Source: JBLHKE01 sp047619485 (GTDB lineage: Bacteria; Verrucomicrobiota; Verrucomicrobiia; Verrucomicrobiales; DEV007). From it: a stretch of DNA of 5,079 bases. The notes below the pieces were generated by a model that was not told where the DNA came from, did not search any database, and worked only from the letters and a program-made list of their open reading frames with translations. The stretch is taken from the NCBI GenBank assembly GCA_047619485.1, contig JBLHKE010000593.1, positions 1-5,079 on the forward strand. Reading direction: 5' to 3'. Within the stretch, counting starts at the first letter, position 1; every line of letters starts with the position of its first letter. This document shows, one piece after another, positions 1 to 4,927 of this stretch. Made by a program: the position numbers and the translations under genes.

Positions 1-1
1 G

Positions 2-412
2 CTGGTCGCTTGTTACGTCATCACCCACTTTGGGGATTTCCGAATAGGCAACACCGCGCACCTATCAGGCCTCCTATTCGGCTGCGCGGTTGCAGGCGTC
101 AGGATGGGGCGTTCCCGGGCTCCAGCGGCGATCGCCGGTCTCCTGCTGTTGGTCCTGGGCGCTGTTATCCCGCTATTTTGGTCTCCTTGGTCGATCCCCT
201 GGCTGAGCGAACAGGCGTACGCTGCCCACTCCGCCAAGGAATACAACATCGCCCTCGACTACTACTCACAAATCCTCGAGCGCGAGAAGGACAACGCCTG
301 GGCATTGCAACACCGGGGCTACATCTACCAGGCTCTCGATGAGCCGTCGAAGGCCGCTACCGACCTGCGACGCGCGTTCGAGCTAGAACCCTCGCTCGAG
401 AAAACACCCTAA
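2..412 (+). CDS. Rhomboid-family intramembrane serine protease, C-terminal part with TPR tail (5' truncated)
   Basis: The frame is open from the first complete codon at base 2, well upstream of the ATG at 104, so this is the end of a longer gene (136 residues visible). Residues 19-27 read AHLSGLLFG, matching the rhomboid AHxxGxxxG signature of the last core transmembrane helix; His20 would be the catalytic histidine. The partner serine (GxSG) must lie left of the window. A further hydrophobic helix follows at about 42-60 (AAIAGLLLLVLGAVIPLFW), then an aromatic WSPWS linker and a TPR-like helical pair at about 72-130 with the small and aromatic spacing of tetratricopeptide repeats (Y81..A84..Y88, A99..G106..Y109..A118). 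Rhomboids cleave transmembrane substrates inside the membrane; the TPR tail probably binds a partner. Taking 104 as the true start would leave an orphan TM-TPR protein, which is less likely given the signature. Its stop overlaps the stop of the convergent SDR gene. Confidence 0.8.
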   Translation: MVACYVITHFGDFRIGNTAHLSGLLFGCAVAGVRMGRSRAPAAIAGLLLLVLGAVIPLFWSPWSIPWLSEQAYAAHSAKEYNIALDYYSQILEREKDNAWALQHRGYIYQALDEPSKAATDLRRAFELEPSLEKTP

Positions 413-1176
413 CACTTCGGCGGGTTACGCCCGATCATCGGATACTGCTCCAGCTCGATCACCTGCCCGCTGATCGGTCCAAAATCGTCGCTGAGGAAGT
501 GCACGACCGTCGAGGCGATTTCCGCAGGTTTGAGGATCCGCCCGCTCGGCGCACTGATCGGATCTAGCTTCTCGAACCAATCAGCATCCATCCCCTCCTC
601 TACCTTCTTGCGCCTCTCCCCCTCGCTCAGCACCCAGCCCGGATTGATCTGGTTGACGCGCACGCCGTGCTCGCGGTTGAGCGTGTCGCCCAGGTTGCGG
701 GTCAAGGTCATCAAAGCGCCCTTCGAAGCACTGTAGGCGACAAAGCTCGGTTCGCCGCAGTAGCCGTTCACCGAACCGATGTTCACCACTGCGCCGCCGC
801 TCGAAGAAAGATGAGGCAGCGCAGCGCGGATGATCAACATCGGCGCGCGGACATTGATCGCCATCACCGAGTCCCAAAAGGCCGCGTCAGTGTCCTCGAG
901 GAGGTTGCGCCACGAGACGCCCGCATTGTTCACCAGCCCGTCTAGTCTTCCAAAAGCAGACACCGCCGCATCGACCAACGCGGTGCAGTGGGCAGGATCC
1001 GAAACATCCCCGACAGAATACGGCATGCCCAGATCGTTCGCCACCGCCGCCGTCATGTCCGCCTCGATCCCGTGCACGAGAACCTTGGCTCCCTCGGCGA
1101 CAGCCGCGCGTGCGATGGCCTCGCCAATCCCGGTGGAACTGCCCGTCACGATCAGCGCTTTGTCTTTTAATCTCAT
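409..1176 (-). CDS. SDR-family NAD(P)-dependent oxidoreductase
   Basis: A complete classical short-chain dehydrogenase of 255 residues, the normal family length. Visible motifs are the Rossmann glycine motif TGSSTGIG (11-18), D57 after beta-3 for the adenine, NNAG (83-86), N108, catalytic S135, Y148 and K152 (YSASK), and NPGW (178-181). No signal peptide is present, so it should be cytosolic. The end of beta-2 is VHGIE rather than a clear Asp or Arg, so NAD versus NADP preference cannot be called. The C-terminal ELEQYPMIGRNPPKC tail is one I associate with a recurring SDR subgroup of planctomycete and verrucomicrobial genomes; the substrate is unknown. The ATG is preceded by AGGA at a 7-base spacing, which overlaps the stop of the upstream DUF1080 gene, so the two are very likely translated from one transcript. 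A sugar or hydroxy-acid substrate is suggested only by that neighbour. Confidence 0.93.
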   Translation of the reverse strand: MRLKDKALIVTGSSTGIGEAIARAAVAEGAKVLVHGIEADMTAAVANDLGMPYSVGDVSDPAHCTALVDAAVSAFGRLDGLVNNAGVSWRNLLEDTDAAFWDSVMAINVRAPMLIIRAALPHLSSSGGAVVNIGSVNGYCGEPSFVAYSASKGALMTLTRNLGDTLNREHGVRVNQINPGWVLSEGERRKKVEEGMDADWFEKLDPISAPSGRILKPAEIASTVVHFLSDDFGPISGQVIELEQYPMIGRNPPKC

Positions 1177-1183
1177 CGCTAGA

Positions 1184-1187
1184 TCCT
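1184..1187 (-). promoter_or_regulatory. Ribosome binding site of the SDR gene
   Basis: On the minus strand, AGGA lies 7 bases before the ATG at 1176. It overlaps the TAG stop of the DUF1080 gene (1186-1188), which supports both the chosen start and translational coupling. Confidence 0.6.
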
Positions 1188-1890
1188 AATTCAGATTGAG
1201 GCGCTCGATCCAAACATTTCTAAAGCGCACGGCCGCCCCATGATCTTGGAGCCTCAGAGGCTCCTGCGTGTCGGCCTCCGGCTTTCCTGAGCCAGTCTTA
1301 TCAGGGATCGGCACATCATCGTGGATCAACTGCCCGTTGAGGTAAACCGTCAGCCTCGCATTCTCGGTTTTCTCAGCCCCATCCCAGCGCGCGGCGCGAA
1401 ATACGATGTCATAGACTTGCCACTCTCCCGCAGGCAGGCTCGCGTTCACGTCCGGCTCACGCTCGGTGTAGAGCGCTCCGCAGGACTCATCGCCAGCCTT
1501 GCGCCCGTGTGAATTCAGGATCTGTAATTCGTAGCGCCGCTGGATGTAAACCCCACTGTTGCCATCAGTCTTCCACTCCGTGCTAGGCATCGCGGGCACG
1601 TTGAATTCAACGTGAATCTGGCAGTCCGCAAATTTCTCGCGCGTACGCAGATTACCCGTTCCTGGAACGATCTCCAGCACCCCACCTTTCCAAATCCACC
1701 CCAGTCCGCTCTTATCCCGCTCGTTCACCCACGCCTCCGCGCCGAGGACCTGCGCCGCCAGCGGGGCAGCCATCCCGATTGTCGCCCCCCCGCTCATCAC
1801 CCCTCGAGTCTTGCCAGCCCCAGCATCGTCCGGCTCAGAACATCCGCTTAAAAACGTCCCGAGAACCAATGACAATAGCGCAAATCTCAT
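1186..1890 (-). CDS. DUF1080 (3-keto-disaccharide hydrolase-like) lipoprotein
   Basis: A 234-residue protein starting with a lipoprotein signal peptide: hydrophobic residues 4-14 and the lipobox LSGC, with Cys17 as the lipidated residue. Ser at +2 would favour the outer membrane under the usual Lol rule. The mature part is a DUF1080 concanavalin-like beta-sandwich. Diagnostic blocks are the TREKFADCQIHVEFNVP strand (83-99), GNSGVYIQRRYELQILNSHG (110-129), CGALY, NASLPAGEWQVYDIVFRAARWDG, ENARLTVYLNGQLIHDDVPI, and the closing LQDHGAAVRFRNVWIE. Family members include hydrolases of 3-keto-glycosides and are abundant in Planctomycetes and Verrucomicrobia. The exact substrate cannot be read here. 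Its ATG overlaps the TGA of the upstream secreted-protein gene (ATGA), and the SDR gene follows after 9 bp, so it is the middle gene of an operon. Residues 18-50, rich in Gly and Ala, look like a flexible tether. Confidence 0.92.
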   Translation of the reverse strand: MRFALLSLVLGTFLSGCSEPDDAGAGKTRGVMSGGATIGMAAPLAAQVLGAEAWVNERDKSGLGWIWKGGVLEIVPGTGNLRTREKFADCQIHVEFNVPAMPSTEWKTDGNSGVYIQRRYELQILNSHGRKAGDESCGALYTEREPDVNASLPAGEWQVYDIVFRAARWDGAEKTENARLTVYLNGQLIHDDVPIPDKTGSGKPEADTQEPLRLQDHGAAVRFRNVWIERLNLN

Positions 1891-2795
1891 TTATCCCCCT
1901 TGTCCGTCTTCGCGGGATCGGGCGACTTCTGCGGAGCCACCTCGGGAGTGCGCGCACCACCTTCGCCAATGTAGTCCCTAGGTTTCCGGAGTGGCTTGAG
2001 CCCGTCAATCACTCGGCCAGGGATGCCGAACTCGGCGATCTCTCCTTCACTAAGAGTCGTTGACCGGCTGACCACTTTGAACTTGATGGTCGCGCCCGCC
2101 TTCGGGTATTCGACCTCCATCCTTTCGATCCAACCTGCCTCTGTCGCAAAGCCAGCCTTCACCTTCATCCCCGCGTTGAACTCAGCCTGCAGGACATTTG
2201 CTACGCCGGGAGCCGGTCGCAGACTGAACCACACCAACCCATCAGGATCAGGCTCTTTGTTCAGTCGCTTCGACCTGGCGAACTCCCGACTCAACGCCTC
2301 GTAGCCGTGCATCGCATCCGCAAAGATGCCGGGAAATTCCAAAGCCAGTGGCAGCCGCCACGGGTTGGGCAATGCCTGCGAGGCCGCCACGCGCTCGACG
2401 CGGAAAACCGGCTCAGCCCCCTCCTCCGCAGCGCGAAGGTCGACCCACTTGGCGGCGCGCCCCGCATCGCTATCGACGATCACCTTGCGCGTCGCCCCAT
2501 CGACAAAAATCGAGTTGCTGATTAGTCGCACGCGGTTCTCAGCCTTGTCATAGCGCAGGTCGATCACCATCGACTTCGGCAAGGCCTTGAGTTCCTTACC
2601 GACTAGCTCGCCCTCGATCATCAGCTTGAGTTGCTTGTGCTTTTTGCACGGCTCGCCGATCTCAAGAATGAGGTCGCGGACGGTCTTGGGCGGGCCAGCA
2701 GCAACCGCGTCATCAGCAACTAGCACCGATGGAAGCAGGGCCGAGACAACGATGGTTGCCACGACCAAAAAATGGGGAGTCACTCGGTAGATCAT
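1887..2795 (-). CDS. Secreted protein of unknown function, first gene of the DUF1080-SDR operon
   Basis: A 302-residue protein I cannot assign to a named family. Residues 1-27 form a Sec signal peptide (R4, long hydrophobic run 9-26, likely cleavage near A27 or A32), so it should be periplasmic or secreted. The mature part has alternating strands with polar turns (for example SMVIDLRYDKAENRVRLIS), one Cys (C50, EPCKKHK) and a Pro/Lys/Asp-rich tail over about the last 25 residues. The beta-rich pattern loosely recalls LolA-like or lipoprotein-sorting folds, but this is weak. The frame extends upstream to an ATG at 2900 (337 residues). I chose 2795 because it places the signal peptide at the N-terminus, has CAGG about 8 bases upstream, and the longer version would run into the ribosome binding site of the divergent cupin gene. 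It overlaps the DUF1080 gene by 4 bases, implying a joint role outside the cytoplasm. Confidence 0.8.
   Translation of the reverse strand: MIYRVTPHFLVVATIVVSALLPSVLVADDAVAAGPPKTVRDLILEIGEPCKKHKQLKLMIEGELVGKELKALPKSMVIDLRYDKAENRVRLISNSIFVDGATRKVIVDSDAGRAAKWVDLRAAEEGAEPVFRVERVAASQALPNPWRLPLALEFPGIFADAMHGYEALSREFARSKRLNKEPDPDGLVWFSLRPAPGVANVLQAEFNAGMKVKAGFATEAGWIERMEVEYPKAGATIKFKVVSRSTTLSEGEIAEFGIPGRVIDGLKPLRKPRDYIGEGGARTPEVAPQKSPDPAKTDKGDK
1894..1900 (-). promoter_or_regulatory. Ribosome binding site of the DUF1080 gene
   Basis: AGGGGGA on the minus strand ends 3 bases before the ATG at 1890. It sits inside the last codons of the upstream gene. Together with the ATGA overlap it indicates coupled translation. 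Confidence 0.55.
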
Positions 2796-2903
2796 GGGCT
2801 GAACCTGCCATACATAGGACGGACTATCAACGCCAGTTGCGCCCGTTTCCGGTGGTTCTGCGGCGAAAAACAGGTTAGCCTTGGCCTCAGGAGGAGCCAC
2901 CCA
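2796..2903. promoter_or_regulatory. Divergent intergenic region between the two operons
   Basis: This 108-bp gap separates the starts of two oppositely directed operons, so both promoters should lie here or extend into the neighbouring coding ends. I found no convincing -35/-10 pair on either strand. An interrupted inverted repeat is present: GGCTGAACCTG (2797-2807) against CAGGTTAGCC (2871-2880), matching over 10 bases with a single-base bulge. It could be an operator pair or chance. Confidence 0.45.
2889..2896 (+). promoter_or_regulatory. Strong Shine-Dalgarno of the cupin gene
   Basis: AGGAGGAG is a near-perfect anti-SD complement 7 bases before the ATG at 2904. It fixes the cupin start there rather than at the in-frame ATG at 2772, which would add 44 residues of non-cupin sequence running through the divergent promoter region. 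Confidence 0.85.
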
Positions 2904-3245
2904 ATGAAAAACTACATCGTCGAACAGCTGGATGAGATCCCACCCGTCCCCTGCCCGTGCGGCCAGGCTCGCCGCGCGTTCGGGACGAAGGGAAGCGAGG
3001 TCGCCTCAGCCCACCTAGTGGACATCATCACCGAGGCCAAGCTGCACTACCACAAGAAGATGCACGAGATCTACATCGTCCTCGAGGGCGAGGGCTACAT
3101 GGAACTCGACGGCGAGAGAGTTCCCATCAAGCCGATGAGTTCCATCTTCATCAAACCCGGCTGCCGCCACCGCGCCGTAGGCGATCTGAAAATCATCAAT
3201 ATCCCGATCCCCGCCTTCGATCCCGAAGACGAGTGGTTCGACTAA
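2904..3245 (+). CDS. Small single-domain cupin protein
   Basis: A 113-residue cytosolic protein formed by one cupin beta-barrel. Motif 1 is HYHKKMHEIYIVLEGEG (48-64), giving metal ligands H48, H50 and E55; motif 2 is PGCRH (85-89), giving H89. All four canonical ligands are present, so metal binding is likely. The N-terminal segment contains CPCG (C17, C19) followed by RRAF, an extension outside the minimal barrel. Cupins of this size include isomerases, dioxygenases and ligand-sensing proteins; no substrate can be inferred. It is the first gene of the plus-strand operon, with a strong ribosome binding site, and is followed after 27 bp by the peroxidase-methyltransferase gene in the same frame. 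The last residues (FDPEDEWFD) are acidic. Confidence 0.88.
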   Translation: MKNYIVEQLDEIPPVPCPCGQARRAFGTKGSEVASAHLVDIITEAKLHYHKKMHEIYIVLEGEGYMELDGERVPIKPMSSIFIKPGCRHRAVGDLKIINIPIPAFDPEDEWFD

Positions 3246-3272
3246 CAGAATCCCCGAACACTAATTGATACC

Positions 3273-4454
3273 GTGCTAAACCGAAATTTCCTAGCTGCCC
3301 TCATCCTGCTACTGCCCCTACCGTGCAGTGCCAACGTACTCAACCACAAGGCCAAAACCATCGACGGCGACGAGTTCAACCTCGCTGAAAAATACAAGGG
3401 CAAGGTCGTAATGATCGTCAACGTCGCGAGCAAATGCGGATACACGCCGCAGTATGAGCAACTGCAGAAGATGCACGAGATCTTTGCCGACAAAGGGCTG
3501 TGCATCGTCGGCTTCCCATCCAACGACTTCGGTGATCAGGAACCCGGTGATGACGCTGCGATTAAAAAATTCTGCACAAAGAATTTCGGCGTCACCTTCG
3601 ACATGATGTCCAAGCTGCAGGTGAAGTCTGGCGACGGACAGCACCCCTTGTTCAAACAACTCGCCGCCGACGAACGTTTCCCTGGTGAGATTAGCTGGAA
3701 TTTCGAGAAGTTCGTCATCGGCCGCGATGGCAAACTAGCCAACCGCTTCCGCAGCAAGACCGGACCGGGAAACCCGAGCGTGGTCAACGCCGTCCGCTAC
3801 GAGCTCGCCACCCCAGAGGAGCGTAAGGCGATCGATCCGCCTGCACTGCTAGAATACAAAGGCCGCGAGCTCGCCCAGACAATGCACTGGCGCGGCGCCG
3901 AGTGGTTGATGCGCGAGATGCGTGAGAAGGAGGAGAAAACTTCTGAAATGATGAAGAATCTCGGTATCAAGCCAGGCATGAACGTCGCCGACATCGGCAG
4001 CGGCAATGGCTACCACACACTCAAAATGGCCAAGCTCATCGGCGCAGAGGCCAAGGCCTACGCCGTCGACATCCAGCCAGAGATGTTGGAAATGCTCGAG
4101 GAGCGCGCCGAGAAAGCCGGCATCGAGAACGTTGTCAGCGTCCACAATAGTTTCTGGGACGCGAAGCTCCCCGAAGACAGCATCGATCTCGCCCTGATGG
4201 TCGACGTCTACCATGAATTCTCACACCCGGAACAAATGCTAGCGAGTCTCCACAGATCCCTCAAAACCGGTGGCCGCATCGCGCTGGTCGAATTCCGCAT
4301 GGAAGACAAGAAGGTGCCGATCAAGCTGCTCCACAAGATGTCGAAGGAACAGATCATGAAAGAGTTTCCCGCCAACGGCTTCAAGCTAGTTGGCTCCTAC
4401 GACGAACTGCCATGGCAACACCTGATGTTCTTCGAAAAGGTAGAGACCGAATAG
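3273..4454 (+). CDS. Secreted glutathione peroxidase-like domain fused to a SAM-dependent methyltransferase
   Basis: One uninterrupted 393-residue frame with two enzymes. Residues 1-20 are a Sec signal peptide (R4, hydrophobic 6-16, CSA before N21). Residues about 22-178 are a glutathione peroxidase: NVASKCGYT with peroxidatic C55 (Cys, not Sec), FPSNDFGDQEPG with Q89, and WNF with W142 and N143 complete the catalytic tetrad. C101 in KKFCTKNFGVTF sits where thioredoxin-dependent GPx enzymes have the resolving Cys, so thioredoxin-like reduction is likely. Residues about 195-390 are a class I methyltransferase: DIGSGNGYHT (240-249), acidic D266 in AVDIQPEML, DVYHEFSHPEQML (311-323), then LKTGGRIALVEF and PWQHLMFFEK. 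This second half resembles a stand-alone family common in planctomycetes. The start is GTG with no clear Shine-Dalgarno; it is chosen because it opens the signal peptide. It reduces peroxides and may methylate an unknown acceptor. The 74-residue membrane gene follows after 14 bp. Confidence 0.9.
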   Translation: MLNRNFLAALILLLPLPCSANVLNHKAKTIDGDEFNLAEKYKGKVVMIVNVASKCGYTPQYEQLQKMHEIFADKGLCIVGFPSNDFGDQEPGDDAAIKKFCTKNFGVTFDMMSKLQVKSGDGQHPLFKQLAADERFPGEISWNFEKFVIGRDGKLANRFRSKTGPGNPSVVNAVRYELATPEERKAIDPPALLEYKGRELAQTMHWRGAEWLMREMREKEEKTSEMMKNLGIKPGMNVADIGSGNGYHTLKMAKLIGAEAKAYAVDIQPEMLEMLEERAEKAGIENVVSVHNSFWDAKLPEDSIDLALMVDVYHEFSHPEQMLASLHRSLKTGGRIALVEFRMEDKKVPIKLLHKMSKEQIMKEFPANGFKLVGSYDELPWQHLMFFEKVETE

Positions 4455-4468
4455 CAAAGTAGCGAAGC

Positions 4469-4693
4469 ATGCAAGAGCAGCCAACGAAAGCATCGATCGC
4501 CAGAGCCGCATGGTGGTGGTCACTCCCAGCCATGCCGCTTTTCTATCTCATGGTAGCCGTCCCGCTCATGGCTCGGACCATCTCTCCCGGCGGAGCCCTC
4601 GATCCCATGCTGCAGCTGTTTTTCGCTCCTGCGGGTTGGGTCTACGATCACTTAGAGCCATACCATCAATTCATCGATTGGTGCATTGGCTGA
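4469..4693 (+). CDS. Small single-helix membrane protein of unknown function
   Basis: A 74-residue protein with a short basic N-terminus (K7, R12), one hydrophobic helix at about 14-34 that opens with WWW and contains FYLMVAVPLM, and a C-terminal segment rich in aromatic residues (FFAPAGWVYDHLEPYHQFIDW). The N-in orientation follows from the positive charges. I recognise no named family, but the aromatic tail pattern with DPMLQLFFAP and a DW near the end looks like a conserved small protein rather than a chance frame. It begins 14 bp after the peroxidase-methyltransferase stop and is the last gene of the operon. The ribosome binding site is weak (GAAG just before the ATG), so it may depend on coupling to the upstream gene. 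It could help anchor or assemble a partner encoded beside it; this is speculation. Confidence 0.65.
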   Translation: MQEQPTKASIARAAWWWSLPAMPLFYLMVAVPLMARTISPGGALDPMLQLFFAPAGWVYDHLEPYHQFIDWCIG

Positions 4694-4709
4694 TGGCATC
4701 ACAAGGAGC

Positions 4710-4726
4710 GTGGGCGTCTCGCCCGC
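4710..4726 (+). repeat. GC-rich short hairpin downstream of the operon
   Basis: GGGCG, loop TCT, CGCCC (4712-4724) forms a 5-bp perfect stem extended by a T-G wobble and a G-C pair. It lies 16 bp after the last stop of the operon. It lacks a following T tract, so it is not a standard intrinsic terminator. The 'GTGGGCGTCTCGCCCGC' type of sequence recurs as a dispersed intergenic motif in several bacterial groups, from memory, so it may be a repeat unit. Confidence 0.45.
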
Positions 4727-4752
4727 AGCAGGCACCACAGGCGATGGCGTAA

Positions 4753-4815
4753 CTTCGATTTGCAATCGAAGCCCAATGCCTAAGCCGCTCAGCCCGACGG
4801 CTCCGATTGCAAATC
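4753..4815. repeat. Nested inverted repeats around GATTTGCAATC
   Basis: CTTCGATT-TGC-AATCGAAG (4753-4771) is a perfect 8-bp hairpin. GATTTGCAATC (4757-4767) recurs as its exact reverse complement GATTGCAAATC at 4805-4815, an 11-bp inverted repeat. Between them AGCCG (4783-4787) pairs with CGGCT (4798-4802). The whole could fold as one long interrupted stem or as separate hairpins. It resembles REP- or MITE-like intergenic elements; no transposase is in view and no T tract follows. Confidence 0.6.
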
Positions 4816-4927
4816 ACAGTCATCCCGTAGCCACCGTTTCCAGTTCCTTCCGTCGCTGTAGCCGAGGAAACTGCGGGCTTATATCTTCAGTATTCAATGT
4901 CTGCTTGATTGCTTAGAGAACAACTCG

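Larger units (their letters stand above)
4694..4927. other. Non-coding intergenic region with hairpins and inverted repeats
   Basis: About 230 bp with no supported gene. The first half carries a GC-rich hairpin and nested inverted repeats listed separately. The second half turns AT-richer at about 4879-4915, where the promoter of the gene starting at 4928 might lie, but no clear -35/-10 pair stands out. Short frames here translate the repeats and have no family features. Confidence 0.6.

Noticed and set aside
419..433. Short GC hairpin near the end of the SDR gene as a terminator.
   Set aside because: The stem is only 4 bp, lies within coding sequence and has no T tract.
2796..2900. Longer start for the secreted protein at ATG 2900 on the minus strand.
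   Set aside because: It would bury the signal peptide 35 residues inside the protein and cover the cupin ribosome binding site; ATG 2795 has its own CAGG.
2772..2903. Longer start for the cupin gene at the in-frame ATG at 2772.
   Set aside because: The added 44 residues have no cupin character, overlap the start of the divergent gene, and ATG 2904 has a strong AGGAGGAG site.
3412..3445. Possible selenocysteine at the peroxidase active site.
   Set aside because: The codon at the catalytic position reads TGC (Cys), so no recoding is needed.
3849..4214. 121-residue minus-strand frame opposite the methyltransferase half.
   Set aside because: It is antisense to a well-supported conserved domain and arises from its codon pattern.
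4686..4916. 76-residue plus-strand frame over the repeat region.
   Set aside because: It translates the hairpin and inverted repeats, overlaps the end of the small membrane protein and has no protein-like features.
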